Assembly (NCBI GenBank): GCA_030248065.1
Contig: JASAMV010003143.1
Span: 1-64,000 of the forward strand
Length of the DNA: 64,000 nt
From: Rhynchonema sp. JSB1_4
Taxonomy: Eukaryota > Nematoda > Chromadorea > Monhysterida > Xyalidae
Reading direction: 5' to 3'
The notes beneath the pieces are model-generated. The model did not search any database and was not told where the DNA came from. It saw only the letters and a list, made by a program, of their open reading frames with translations. Below are positions 36,301-50,495 of this stretch, piece by piece. The position numbers and the translations under genes are program-made. Each line of letters opens with the position of its first letter. Positions within the stretch are counted from its first letter, which is position 1.

Positions 36301-39300
36301 GGATCACGCGAGTTTCAGTGGCAACACGACCCCCCGGTCCATGGGCAGCACAAGTGCACTCGGTGGACCGTTGGGCACACCAACTGGCTCGACCGGGGGA
36401 TACAGCGGACCTGACGATCCGACGGTCAGTTCTGATGATGCAACATGGGTATGACTGGTTTTTTGTATCAATATACTGAGTGTACTATTGATGGTCTGTT
36501 TCGCCCTGCTTTCGTAGACAGACCGAGACGTCAGTGCGAATGCCGCTGGCAAATTTGCAATAGTTATTTACCAACAGACCCTATTTACAGTTGTCAGCAA
36601 CATGTAGCGCACACCAAATTGGCGCTATGTATGTACATATAGTCTGTTATTATGCTCTATCATGATCAGGACTCTATAAACAGACTGTATATCAACGCAC
36701 TTCATCTCTGTTTTCACGCATCATTGATGCATGTGACGACGACAGTGAGTGAACCATTACACGTTTCAAACAACGGCAGGCACCAGAAATTAGTTGTAAT
36801 AGAAAGCAGAGCGGTAATATGCCGGTTTCCAATCGTGTATTCTTGTTTCCAGCTACTCCACCGCGGTGGCGTGCCCCAGCGGTACAGCAAAGGCGAGGTG
36901 GTGACCACGCCCGGCGGCATCAGGAAGAAATTCAACGGCAAACAGTGGCGCCGCCTGTGCTCGAAAGAAGGTTGTTGGTCTTTCTTCTTAATTTTGATTT
37001 CAATTTTTTTCATTGCTAGACTGTCCCAAATCCAGGCTGCAATAAGGAGTCTCAGCGTCGTGGCTACTGTTCGCGTCACCTGTCGCTCAAAGGCAAATCG
37101 CCCCTTCGCCTTGACGGATCAGGATTATCGCCGGTGGGTGGCCCTGATTGGGCTCATGCACACGTGTCACCGGTGGCCAGTGATTTTGCCAGCGATATGG
37201 CTGCAACCATGAGGAGAATGGATGAGACCGAGGTATACTGTAATTTGGGTTACGGTACATCGTTCTAGGACAGGAGTCATTGAGAACCACAGTAAAACAT
37301 CAGGCAAACGCGCCAAAATTGTTGAAAAACGTGGTTGTCTCATTTATTTAGTGCTTTTGGGCAACGCAATCCGCACTGCATTTTGAGAACCGATAAAAAC
37401 TTTTTACAAAATTAAACGTGTGAAACATCACCAATATATAGGTGGCGAATACCCTGCTCCATCTTGGCTCACGTCCGTCCGATCTATCCAACATGGCATC
37501 ATTCGTACGAGGCGGCCCGGGAACCGCTGGTGCGTATCTACAGTATATTACTATTATTTGAGTTTAAAAAATATTTCAAAAAAGTGTTAAAAACTCAAAA
37601 TTTCCAAACATTTGCCCGACATCAGGTCTGCTAGCCGAGCGACGCCTGTCGCAACCGCAACAGGGAAGCGCGTTCAGTGCGGCCACACAAATTGGAGCTG
37701 CTTCGAGGGGTAAGCGGCGGTTTAAGGATTCGATACACAGTCCACCCACTTTATAGTGACACGAAAATGGACCCGAGCGAGTTGTAAACTATCCACAGTC
37801 AGCGGTAGAAAGAAGGTGGCATGTATATTGTTTTTTGTTTTGCTATTTTTGCTATGGTTTCTACATCTGCAGAATCACTGTTGTGACCTTTTCTGTTGTT
37901 GAGAAACTGCATAAGATCCAAAGAGTAAGCTGGGCCTCGCGCCTTGAATGACCCAGTTGCTGTGGGCGTGAGCATCATTAACCGGGCACGTTAATTTTTG
38001 CTCTCATTTTTATGTAGGTGGTCAGGTGTAACCTTTATTTTATTTGTTATTTTTTATTTGAGTTTTTGCACCTCCAGTGCCAGGTGAATGCAAACGCCCG
38101 TAGGCAATGTGGCAAATCCTGTTGGAAAAACATGAAATCTAACATGAATTGAAATCACAGCTTCGCGATGTACATGTACAGTATAAACAATTAGCAACGT
38201 ATTATACAGTCGTATTGTGCTTGCAACCTTGCCACAAGAAGCTGCCTTGCCTGATCAAATTGTTATTATTCTTAGCCCTATCTGTCCATGATCCGATACT
38301 TATTATAGCACAAATGCCCCTGAGGGTCGTCGCAATTGTCTTATCGAAAATCTAGAACATTCTGTCCAGCTCTCGATTTCTCGATTAGAAAATTACGACT
38401 TCCCTCAGGTGCAGTTCTGCAACAAGGAAAATACGGGCTAATACCTACTGTCATCATAATCTTGTGGTCAAAACAAGCTTGCTTTTTTACATACATGAGC
38501 CCCAAATGAGCGCGAGAAATCCAATACATGTGATTTGACTGCCTGAGTTGACCACCATAAGCCAAAGCCAAAATACGCGGGTACTGTATTTTTCATTGTT
38601 TATTTTTGTTGTTCGTTTCCGCAAGACCAACCAGAGAAACCATACCTTTGCATATCTTGGTGTGAAACGTCTGGAATGTGCCATGCTCAGGCATCTGTAG
38701 TGCAACATTTCATCGATGTGCTGCATACATGTACACCTTATGTTTATATGCTGTAAACTGACTTGCGGTAGACGCAATTTTTGTTCACAATACGCCGTTT
38801 CCAACATTATGCAGACTTAAGGTGCGGAGTTATACTTGGTCGCTCGGACACCGGACACCGAATATGAATGTGCCGTCGTCCAACGAAACGTTATTCTATC
38901 AAAAACAAAGTGGTTGTTTGGCTACTATGGAGTCATTGGTTATCCCAACCACAACACTTTCAGTGATTGGTGATCGGATCTGACGGGCCCTGCCTTGGTC
39001 ACGTGACTTTCTTGAATTAGGATATCAGGAAATTTAGCGATGCCAGTCATTTCGACCAGCGTGAAAGATGTTTCCCTACCTAAAATGAATAACACTATCA
39101 AGCAGGACAAAATTAGTGGCTATCAGTAAATCTGTTAATATTCTTAACGCAACGATCACGCGTGACCAAGCCAAGTCCGATCCGATACCTTGATATCGCT
39201 GGCGACCACTATTGGTCGCACAATGACTTTATATGAATTGGTCAATTTTTTTTCCTGAATCGCAAAGAGGGAAAATGAGGGGGCAATGACGTTGCGTTGC

Positions 39301-42300
39301 GCGATAAAATCGCACACATAACATGCAGTCACCAAAATGTTTCAGACCCGAAGCAACGTGGGTGCTCTGCTAAAATGTTTTGAGAGAATCACAAATAGCA
39401 CAGTGGTTAAGACAAAGAGTGACTGAACGTGAAAATCAGGATTCATTTGTTTGGACACTTAGGTACATATGTGTTTGGAGATTAGTATGGACCATGACAT
39501 CTTTACCTGCTCCACATATTTATTCCCAGAATGAATTAAACATCATGAAGCGATAAATGATCTTTTTTTGCGATCACTGAATGACAAAACTTAAAATCGG
39601 AGCCCGTTTTGGCAGCATCGTACACTTTTGCACGGTTTTTGCTCTTTTCGCAGGCGGCGTTGCCAAATATTGCCATTGTATGGCTAATCAAAGTATAGTC
39701 CGTCCACCAGCTCACGACACTTTGTGTTGCTGCTGGCTGGTTTGTTCCCTTCCTCCACGTTCTAATGAAAGAGAAATAGAGTGTGACCGATTTTGCAAAG
39801 AACACTAAAAAATAATAAAATGTGTCGAAAAAGATTGAATTCGATCAAATTTAAAATTAGATTAAATTAAAATCGATAAAACACGTCGATTTCATAAAAA
39901 CCGCAATTTAGGAGCCAAAATAATTTTTTTCGGAAACTCAATTTCTCTTTCATTAGAACGTGGTGGAAGGGAACAAGTCGGCCAGCAGCATCACAAAGTG
40001 ACATGAGCTGATGGACGGACTATAAAACTGTCACCTAAAATATCATGTGGCCAAGTCACACACACGATCACACCACGCAAGCCACCTAGTTCATGCTGTG
40101 CTGCAATTTTGTCTGTGTGGTCATTTTTCCATGTGTGCCCCAATTGGGGTAGTGCGCCCCTTCTGAAACTCCGCCCGCAAGACCACATCTACCGTAACCA
40201 CTCAGTTTGCGCACTGACGCAACCACTCGTCTTACCTCTGACGTACTGTATAATAACATGGAGTCCCTCAGTGCCCGCGCGATTACACACGCGCGCGCGT
40301 AATTCCACTTTTTACTGCGCTTGCGCTCCTAATGTTGTCTGCTTAATGCTACAATTAATCATAAACGTTGGGCCATTGCGCTTCAAACATATTTGACGCC
40401 ATTGAAATACTCTTAGTGTACGTTCACCTTTTATCATTTCTCATCTCAAAATGGCGACAAAATATTAAGTTTCAGTTTAAGTTCTAGCGCATGATACATC
40501 CAAAACAACAGTTCAGAACAACCACCTTGGGGATCGTTTATTGCAAAATAAAATTCGGGTCGATCTAAAATCTTGCTTACGAAAACAGGGTATGCGCGCG
40601 TTTGTCTGAAGGTCAGACGTTGATACACGTCACAAGAAAATGGCTGATTCTGTTATAGTCTACGCATCTGCGCGCACGAGGTTTGCATGTCAGCGCCACA
40701 GCAGCCCCAAATAAAGGCTCACAATTTTTTTTGTTTTTTGTCGTTTGTAAGTTAGAACTTGCTTTGTGGATGCAAAGCGTGATTGGTGGTTAAAAGGCGG
40801 CTGGACGATAAACAACCGTAAGCGCAGATGAGTTCTTAATTTTATCCCGTGTGAGTTGCGAGAACACAGAACAGCTTTGTATGCAAATACAGTGTATTGA
40901 TTGGATTCCGTTTATCGAAGTTCAGGGCCACTTTTTCGCAGAAATAAGCACGTCGGTGTCTGATACAAACGTGATAAAATTTGTTTCTATGACATTTGCC
41001 AATAACTGAGTCTGCCTGTCGTAATAACATCGCTTTTTGATTTAGCTATTACAGACATCCTGCTCTGCCATGGGGTAACGTGCCGCGCTTGTTATCAGCC
41101 TATTCCTGGCTTTCATTCCTTGTTATTCTATTTTTGTAATCTATGTAAAATCCAAATAAACTTAGGTATACGCCAGCGGTCAGCTGCCATAATTTTCTCG
41201 CGGCTCACGTGATTATATTGCTCCATGAAAAGGTGTGCACCTACAGTAACCACGCGACAAGCACGTGCACCATGTACATATGTACGTGGTCCATCCAGAT
41301 GCTCATGAGACACTTTTTCTGAAGCTGTCTCGGCCAGATCCAATAGTGTTCCTGCTGCTCGTATTTCGAAAACGATAGAAAGAGAAGCGCACTTGGTAAA
41401 AAGACGCTCTCCGCCTCGGTGAGTAAGTTCGCTTTTGAACAACGTTGCTGTTCGCGTAAGCACGCAACAGATTGAGGTCAGTCGGCTGGAACTTGTCATG
41501 ATCGGCCCTTTCGAAACACGTCATTGGATTTGGCCAAGCCAGCCTGAAAAGTGTCTCATGAGCTCGTGGTTGGACTATACACTCTTAGTAAGGGTCACCA
41601 TTGACATCCGAGATTTTTGTACATCCCGGGTTTGTGTACGTCCCGGACTTCTGTATGACACAGACGTCTGCATTTTCCTGGTCACAACCAATGCAAAAAT
41701 CCGGGACCTTTTACATCTGTTGCAACGGTCCTTGACTATTTGTCAGCTTAATGCAAACTCATGCGCTGGTAAACGCTAAAATGTAGGAATGAGAGTTTCT
41801 TTCGTCAGGTTTTTGTGTTGGGCGCAATTCTCGTAACTTTTATATTTTTGTCAGTATTTACTTACACCATCATTGATCAAACAAGCTCCAGGACAGACAG
41901 ACTTCTTGTTTTACACCGAATTCAAAAGGGCCTCTTGGGTTGAGTTGCAACGGTAGTCCAAGTTCTATGTATGTCTGAAATGTCCATAAACAGTCGGTTA
42001 TCCATAATTGTGGTTACGCACCAGTACATAAATGTGTCTGCGACAGTCCCGGACATATACAAAAAACCGGGACGCGAATCAAAACATAGACGCTTTTTTT
42101 GACTCTGTGTCTCTGAGTGAAGAGTATTCACAGCGAGTAGATACCTAGAACACAAATCAGCGAGAAAACTACCGATCACTACAGAGAGTCTCACCACAAC
42201 GAATTTTACTATAAAGCTGGTATGCACTGTACATATAACTCCATCGCTTTTTGCACTTATGTATCTGTGAAACATCACCGCAGGTCTCTCCACCGACGAG

Positions 42301-45300
42301 CTATTTATGTCGTTTCGTTACGACACAACGGCGGTCAAAAACGCTGCCGCAGCAGGTGGCGGTGGTTCTACCCCCGGAGGTTTGTACCAGAAATCGGTGG
42401 AAACTCAGTTCCCTACACCACAGGAACTACTGCCGCTCATGCCACTGCCTCAACAGGTTGGTTTCGGACGAAAATGGACGTTTTTTTTTAAAAAGACATA
42501 GTGTTTCTTTTACAAATGAAAATAAAAATTTAATTTCCGCAGAACACGAGCGACATGTTGAAACGCGTAGGTGGTGGCGAGCCACAGGGTGAAACATCAG
42601 CCGACCAAACTACCGACCGACAGCCACTGGTGGACGAAGGTGCAGCCGACGCTAGCAAACCATTAACAGGTATATATATACTAAAAGAAAGGTTTTTTAT
42701 TTGAACATGCACATGTTTGTGCCGTGTAACTGGCAGAAGAACCACCATCAGCATCAGCATAGCTATACGGGGTAGTTCTTTGTGAGCCTTTCAGATGGTC
42801 TATTTTTCACACCAGCTCTTGCGTCAAAGCTACATATTGTAGGTATAATTAGCGCGGAGAAAATTAAAAAAAATGCGAAAAGAATGAATAAGACTACCCC
42901 CCACAACCCTTCGCCCACCCCTACAACCGTAATTTCAGTACGTCCGACCGAGCCCGTCCCGTGGCATCACCTAGTCCCTCAGCTAAACAGCCCAACAAGT
43001 GGAGGTCAGTCGACATTTGCGGGCACGAGAGTGAGTAGTGCCGAGCAACAACAAAGCGTGGTTGAGGCAAAAGTGGAAGTGGCGGATGATATGGATACGG
43101 AGGAGCAGGTGGCAAAGAGCAACAACGTCAAAATCGATGCTTTTGGTCGGTGTGGGTGAAGTTGTTATTGAAGGCACAAACAGCGCTTTTTGAGACTTGA
43201 AACTTTTTTCGTCCTGCTTTCACACACGGGCACTGAACCAGGGCATGGTCAGGCCTTGCTCTTTATGAGAACTTGGTGATCGGATACACGATTTGGTGCG
43301 TCTTCGCCAATTCATGCTTTATGTGTATACTTCAAAGCTTCCTGGCAATTGTTTTTTTTTTCAAAAAAGTTCTTTCTCAACTGCTGCACATACACGTATC
43401 GTTGCTCTTCAACGAATGCGTGTGTAAAATATAGCACCAACTATGTGAGTACCCAACATTTGCAGACAGCGACGACGAGGATGACGACGACGATGTGTTC
43501 ACCAACGTCGATGATAACATGGGCACCAGTGCAGCTGGTGCACAACATTCGGGCACAACTGTCACTCGACGCACGAAAAGCTGCAGTGCCCTGACGAAGG
43601 AGGAGATAGACATTATGAAACAGGCCAGAAAGGTTGGCGAATCCATGGGGAGTTCGAAATTTCGGTATCCATCGGGGTCATTGATGAACTGAGCTTTTGT
43701 TGTGAGATACATATATATTTTCGGATCAGCGGATCTTCCGACTTCCGATGATGGGCATAATAATAGTCCAAGCTTGATGCCCAACCTTCCGTTTACAACT
43801 ACTGCATCATCATATCTGTACAGTTAAAATTGTTCACGGTGAGCGAAAAATCACAACAAGCATGGTACCTAGTGGGTAACCGCAAGATATCGTCCTCTTT
43901 CTCAGGATCAGGTTTAAATTTGACGCAAAAACAATTTGATTCGCATAATATAATTTTAGCCGCGCGACAAGGAGTACATTCGACGTCCAATGAACGCGTT
44001 TATGATCTTCTCGAAACGTCACCGCCCGCTGGTGCACCAGAAGAACCCAAATCTTGATAACCGTGCCGTGTCAAAGATATTGGGCGAATGGTGGTATGCG
44101 CTGTCGCCCGAGGGCAAACAGGAATATCACAGTTTGGCCATGCAGGTTTGCGAACGGTTTTCTCAGCATTTTCGCTATTTTTTGTTTTAAAAACGGAAAC
44201 AGTATATGATACTTATAATAATAACAAAATTTTATGGTTCCTTGAAATTTACAGGTGAAAGAAGCGCATTTCGCGGCGCATCCCGAATGGAAATGGTGCA
44301 GCAAAGAGCGCAAGAAGTCGACCAAGGAATCTGTGTCAGGTCAATGAAAGTTTGAGTTCGACATCCTTACAGAATGGTGTATCAGCGGATGCCAAATGAA
44401 CATTGATCCACACGGCATTGCCATTTTGAACTAATTCTAAAAATATAATTTCCAAAACCTTCCGAATGATTACAGAAGAGCCACAGGATGCGCATTCGTC
44501 GGACACCAACCGTGACAACGCGTCATCGGCCGAGCCTTGTGGCAGTCTGTCACCGCTGGCCACGGCGCATTCACCTGCAAAAATGGCCGCCACCACAAAC
44601 AACAATCTCTTGTCCGTTCCCACGACCGTCTCTGTCGCAACAACCAAGAGCACCCCACCCCCAGCTTCACCCAAAGCCGCCGCATGCGTACCGGTCTCGG
44701 CACCAGTGTCGCAGACAGCTTTGCTCACACCACATGTTGAGGGCACTGTGCAAGCTCAGGCACAGTCACAGGCACCACAACAGCTGTTGGTCACGACGAC
44801 CGCGGCCCCAAATGCTGCAGTGCCCACCCAGGTTGGCTCGATGCCTGGTTCAATGATTTTCTCTTAAGTTGCTTTTGAAAAAAGCGAAATGTTCCAGGTG
44901 CAGTACATCGTACCGACGGTACAACAGGGCGCGAACACACAATTCGTGCAAATGGCTCTGCCCGGAACAATTCAGTTGGCACTACCCACGAGTGCGACAT
45001 CATCAACGGTTACAGTGCAGGTGGATACGGTATGGGGTTACTTGGGTTACTGTACCTTCTATAAGTACGGTTCGCTGCATAAAGCTCACACACATTGACG
45101 GATAATCGATAATATTCTATCTGCTAATACATCTTAGAATCACGTCACGCCACTGTTATGACGATAGGAGTGGACCGTATGCAAAAAGTACAGGCTAATT
45201 GTTCGGTCGTCAACGCCAACGTCAACTGTGGTCGTCAACACAAGCATACCTCTGAACGAGCGCGAGCAATATATTCATGGTGTTAGGGCTGGCTTGATGA

Positions 45301-48300
45301 CGAGAGTTGACGATGTGCGTTAACGACATAAAATACATAAGCTCATACAGAAAGTAAATTATTTCACGTGCAGGCGCTGGCGTTGGTGCAACACCCAAAC
45401 GGTACCAAACAATTGGTGCCCTGTTCGTTGCCCGATGGAATACAACCGCATCAAATATTGCTACCGGTGGTTACAAGCAGTGCGTCAACCACAATGCTGC
45501 ACTCTGCTGCTTTTGGCAATAATGTCGCAACTGGCACCAGTGCACCCATCCGAGCTCTGGCCCCGGTAAGGGCCCTTTTCATAGTACCCTTCTGTCTTCT
45601 ACACAAAAACCTGATCAAAAAGTTCTGAAAACTCTAAAACCAAATATTTCGACAGGTTATTGCACCCGAGCCCGCACCGACACCTGTCGCAACTGCGACA
45701 GTGAAGAGCATGGAATCCGACAACAAGCAACAACAAACGCCGAGCGGTGCACAAGCGCAAAGTTCTTCGGCACAAAAACCAGTCGGTTCGGCGTTTGTGC
45801 TGAAACCAACCCCAGCACAGCTGGGAGTGGCTAAGGGAATTGTACGTTTGATCTTGATTTAAGTTTTGTAGGTATTGTATTTCGTTTTGGGGACTGTTTT
45901 GGACATTTGGCTGAGAAGTCAGATTATTCGCGGTGTCAGTCAGAGTAATCTAAATGATATGTTTCTATGATTATAATAATTATGCCAACATTTACCTACG
46001 AAGGTTGTCCAACTGCAGGCGCGTCGCAACAGCAGCAAGTCATCGACCGGCTGTGGCAGTATCGGCTCCGACCAGGGTGGTCTGCTCACCCCGGCCAATA
46101 TCAACACGCCGAGTGTGTTTGCCGCAACGCCAAGCACCACTGCCAGTCCTATTGTTGTGGCTGAGGCACAAGCAGTGAATCAGGTACAGATGCCTCAATC
46201 TAATGCTTGCGTGGTTTAAAATTCTAGCCAAGTGCTTTATCACCCATTTCAGAAACGTAATGCATATTGGCCATGATCCTTGCTGGCTCAGTCAGAGTGG
46301 TTTTTCGCTAACTGTAAATTCTATCGGCATAAAATTGAAGCAGGTGGAGGCATTTGTGTTTATAAACAGCCCGACGGTTTCAAGTTCTAATGTTCTGTGT
46401 ACTGATGCCTTGAGACCTGCTTGTCAATGTTAGATCCACCATGTTGGCCAGAGCGTTCCTAGCCACCATAAACAATCGTTCCTTCAACCGTTCCTTCAGT
46501 TCCGCGGAACGAGTATAAGCGCACCTTAAAAATACGCTTTTGGGCTGGTCTAACTTACAGTTTTTCAAATAATCTCCGGTGGGGACGGGGTCCGAACCAC
46601 AACAGCAAATTAGTGTCAATCTGGCAAAGTGACGATCTCCATTTTCAGACAACCGCACTGACGAGCGACCTAGCCACCACCACAACCACCATTAATGCTG
46701 ACCAACAACAACAACAACAACAGCAGAGGACTCCACCAATCACCATAACGTCGGACTCCGCCGCCACGGTGACGCAGCCAATCAGCGTTGATGTGGGCCA
46801 ATGCGATGTTGATGTTTCAAGCGGCGACGACAATAATGCATTCCTCAAACCACCATCGTCAGCTTCGTTCACGTCGGATTCGGGCGAAATGCGCAGTCCA
46901 ACTGTGCAGTTCAAGAGGAGGGATCAGAGCATGGACAAGTACGTTTACGAATTGGGGGCTGGGCTTATTTGGTAATCGGTCATGTGGACCAGTAGAGACT
47001 GCTCTGTTGTTGCGACGTGAATGGTAAGATGAGGCGACCAAGCTGTTTTCGGGGTCACAGGCTTGGCTTGTGTATGCATAAAGGCCCACTGCATTCAATA
47101 TCTAAAATATTAGTGCTGTGTTCATCAGTTCAGCTATAGCTTTTTGTCATTAATAATCGTTCTGAAGTTCTGGCCTAGCCCGTAAATCCCACTGGAGCCC
47201 GTGGTGTGAATAAGTATTGCGCGACGTTTCAGTCCCGTGGCACAGGTTCAGGCCAGGCCGATTCAGGTCCCTTTGGAGCCTAAGCTTAAGCCTCTAAATG
47301 GGTCAATTACGCTGGGCCTGAATCGGCCGGGCCTGAAAAACTGGACCTGAAAAGGTCGAGTCTGAACTTCCGGGCCTGAAAGGTCGCGGAATAGTGAATA
47401 AGAATGCCACCTGTATCAGCATATGGCACTAACACCCTGAACATCATCTGAATTTCAGGGTGCTGGACAAAGTGAACTTCGGTGTCAAATTCGCCAAATT
47501 GCCAGAGTTCAACCCTGTAGACGAGGGTAACGCAACGTCACTACCGTCGACACCATCGGCTCTGATCAGAATGCGTGAAAAACAGAAACTCGGCACTGGT
47601 ATGATGATTTTCTCTTGCTTTTGTTTATCTTTTTCAATTAAGGTTAAGAGAAAATTATTTCAACTCCAGACGATGGCAGCTCAACACCGAGTGTCACCCC
47701 GAATAGTCGTACAGCGTGCACCCCACGCACACCCGGCGGCGGAAGGGCACGGGGCAGCAATATTTTCTTTGGCGACGATTTTAAACCGCACGAGGTGCTC
47801 AATATTGAAGGTACGTTTTGGAATGTTTTCGATTCACGAATTTTACAAAACAAATTTTGAAAACAAAAGAAATTTAAGTGCCGGACACGGCTGACGGCTA
47901 CAGCAGCCACAACACCGACAGCGTCACGCCAGTGCACACACCATCAATGCTGTCACCGATGCCACGCACACCGTCAGAAGGTAGGCCGGCTGATGTTTCG
48001 CAAAATTTATCAAACATTAGAAAAGATTTAAAAAATGTTTTTTTACCATTCCAAACTCTATTTTACTTTTCAGGTGGCGATCGGTCAGCGAGTCGACGCC
48101 TATTGGATCAACGTCGTCAGCTTGTGATGGAATTAATGGAAAGGGAGGGCATGTTTCCACCAAGTAAGTATGGTTGACTGATCCCCTGTTTTTCATTTCT
48201 CTTCTGCTTTTACCAAGAGGTACGTGTGTCTGGTGAGTACATGGCAGACCTCTGTCAATCCAGAACCTGAGTTCTTCGTTCTCAATCCTGCCATACACCC

Positions 48301-49094
48301 GTTCCAACCGCGCAATATTGTTGTTATTGCAGACCCAGCGACGGCCGCATTCCAGTCGCTGCACAGCGACGTGTTCCCGACCAAACAATCGTTGCAAATG
48401 AAAATCCGCGAAATCCGCCAGAAAATGATGGCCAGCGTCCAGTCACCGTTGACACCGAGTGCCTCGGCCGCGGTCGGGCCGCGCACGCCCACGATCAGGA
48501 TATCGAACAGCACCAGTCCGGCAGGTGAGGCTGCGGCGCGAGTGCGCTCTTTAGCATACTTGGTCATTTGGTTGGTAAACAGTTTGAACCAGGCAGCATA
48601 CCGTGTTTTCTATATTGCCATTATTAATGTCAGATCTGTGTATCTCAATACACTGCGACCCTGTGCGTATTTATAAATTTTCAATTAAGCATCAAAACAA
48701 GTGATTTTCGCTGATCACTTAATCTTCGATGATTTCATGGGTGTACCTGACATTTCCATTTCCAGCCCCCGAGCACAACAGCACAACATCAGCAGCCCCG
48801 AGCAGCCAACAACAGCGTCAACCAACTAGTCCCAAGCCGACCACCAGCTCCGTTGACAGCAGTGAACGGTCCAACAACAGCCCAATTTCATTGTCCACCT
48901 CAACCACGCACAATAACCCGGCACGCACAAGCAACACAACTGCTAATGTTTCAAGCACCAACACTGCCGAACAGTTAAACAGTCAGAAACAGCGTGTTGG
49001 TAGTGCTAGTGGAAGCACCAGTGCAACGCTGAGTTACAGCAGCAGTTACAGCAGTTCGGGCTCAAGCGGCAAGCATCTGATGCCCATGGCTTGA
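33324..49094 (+). CDS. cic: Capicua, HMG-box transcriptional repressor, about 1799 aa, 29 exons
   Basis: Nuclear repressor of RTK/Ras/MAPK-responsive genes; HMG box and C1 motif together bind TGAATGAA-type sites. Exons: 33324-33648, 34172-34473, 34814-35047, 35148-35253, 35487-35648, 35845-36105, 36177-36448, 36853-36970, 37036-37232, 37442-37529, 37626-37709, 42284-42456, 42543-42669, 42939-43145, 43466-43632, 43960-44145, 44255-44339, 44476-44831, 44898-45020, 45374-45565, 45656-45841, 46019-46183, 46649-46938, 47459-47598, 47670-47810, 47879-47980, 48074-48163, 48333-48524, 48766-49094; total 5400 nt, in frame. Seen: N-terminal domain (~175-320), Cys/His segment [20 protein letters not shown] (~585-610), [22 protein letters not shown] box from [14 protein letters not shown] (~945-1020), C1 from [19 protein letters not shown] through [11 protein letters not shown] (~1600-1655). 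Poly-Gln in exons 1, 6 and 23. First donor (GTTTGT) is weak. Confidence 0.93.
39221..39412 (+). repeat. Interspersed repeat with tRNA-like end, copy 2
   Basis: Second copy of the repeat at 20605, in the same orientation, ending TAGCACAGTGGTTAAG. It lies in the 4.6-kb Capicua intron 11. Confidence 0.45.
39694..40024. mobile_element. Long-palindrome MITE, family M2
   Basis: Ends TATAGTCCGTCCACCAGCTC and a matching complement in a TA context. The arms pair over roughly 100 bp, including CACTTTGTG/CACAAAGTG and TTCTAATGAAAGAG/CTCTTTCATTAGAA segments, leaving a short central loop. The ends resemble M1 (TATAGTCC). It lies inside Capicua intron 11. Confidence 0.8.
41283..41579. mobile_element. Tc1/mariner-type MITE, family M1, copy 3 (shortened)
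   Basis: The right end CTCATGAGCTCGTGGTTGGACTATA is well kept; the left end is altered (GTGGTCCATCC). The interior is deleted relative to copy 1. Capicua intron 11. Confidence 0.75.
47221..47395 (+). repeat. GGGCCTGAA-rich block in a Capicua intron
   Basis: Multiple copies of GGCCTGAA/GACCTGAA and complementary TTCAGGCC lie close together, a small tandem and inverted array. It resembles in composition the GC-rich hAT family E but lacks its ends. Confidence 0.45.
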
Positions 49095-50495
49095 AATTGG
49101 ATGGATGCTGTTTTGGTTCTTTTTTCGTGTGCAGATTTTATTATTTTTATCGTGTTATCTGTGTAATGCAGCGCGATGCGCGTTCTTTCAAAATAATGGT
49201 TTTTTGTTCTGAGCGGTTTTCATCTCCTTGTTTTATGCGCTTACCTGCCGCTGCACATGCCTGATGTTTCATGAACCGTACCTAAATTTTGCTGCGTGAA
49301 CTTATTGATAAGTTTGTGTGTTTCTGAACGTTTTTCTCGTCTGTGACACTTGCCATGCTTCAGTTATATTTTGGAATGTTTGAAAATATAGTGTCGGTAC
49401 ATTTTTAATTTTTAATGGCCCTCATTTGAAAAATGTGACAAGAACACGTTGTTTGATTGAACACCTTCTTTTAATTGCTTACCTTCAGCACCATACCTTT
49501 CAGTCCAGTTTTGTACATAATTGCCTCAGGATTTAGGTATTCTATAATATGGTGTCATTGTTGGTGTACACTTCCTTTTATCCAAATTTTTTAAGTATGT
49601 CCAACCCGCCACATGCCAGAAAAGGACTGAATGACCTTTGGAATTTTGCGGTGTCGGAAAATAACAATGGTACTTTTGTGTGAAAATGACAGAATTTGCG
49701 GGGACTGATCTCGGGTGCACTATTGCACTGAAACATTGTTTGTGGGTTAAACTGCGGGTTTACATTTAGCCATGTTGAGACCTCGTATTCAAAATAGTGC
49801 ATGTTTTGTAAATTTTATTGCACACACGAGTTACATGCGATAGCATCTTGCACAGCTTAGCACCAAAGTTTTGAGTTGCACTGCACGAATTAATTACTTT
49901 AAAAAATGTTCATTTTGTTTTCAAATTAGGACAAAATTATATACACAGCATTGTGCGTGCTTCGTTCGTAATATTCTCAGAGTTTGTTCATAATCTTTCC
50001 GTACAAAATCTACAATACAAACAAATATTCTTTCACAAATTAATTGTCGACGTATTCCTTTCTCAAGTAGTTATGTTTATTTTGTTGGCCACTGATGTTT
50101 TATGACTCGTCGGTTCTTTGCCTATCCGCGCATGTTCATGCACTTCTATCTGGATTTCACTCCGCACGTGCTTTTTACTACTGACCCGGTGATCCAATCA
50201 TAAAAACAATATTATTATAATTATATTTCGTCTCACAAAGAATGAAATCGCACTGCGTTTGTCGCTGTTTTGATAAAAATGGAAAGGATACAACGACACA
50301 CACAGGAGAGAATAAAATACAAGCTCCAACGATCAAACCACAGAAAGACCGTTTCAGTCCAAAGCACGGCTGGGAAGACAGAAGAGAAGAATGTTGCAAA
50401 ATGCTATTGATACAACAGTTTGGCTGATATGACAACAGCAAACACACTAATGGTTTTGAGACAATTACCTGCCGCATACCTTGGTGCTGGATGCG
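49095..50495. other. Capicua 3' flank
   Basis: AT-rich, with no coding exon seen. It should contain the Capicua 3' UTR, including a GATGTTTCA motif at 49263 and an AATAAA near 50311. Confidence 0.45.

Noticed and set aside
42590..42598. TGAAACATC inside Capicua exon 13, and GATGTTTCA at 46811 in exon 23 and at 17385 near the end of ATF4 exon 3
   Set aside because: These lie in open coding sequence, so I do not use them as evidence for intron ends although they are counted among the 16 copies.
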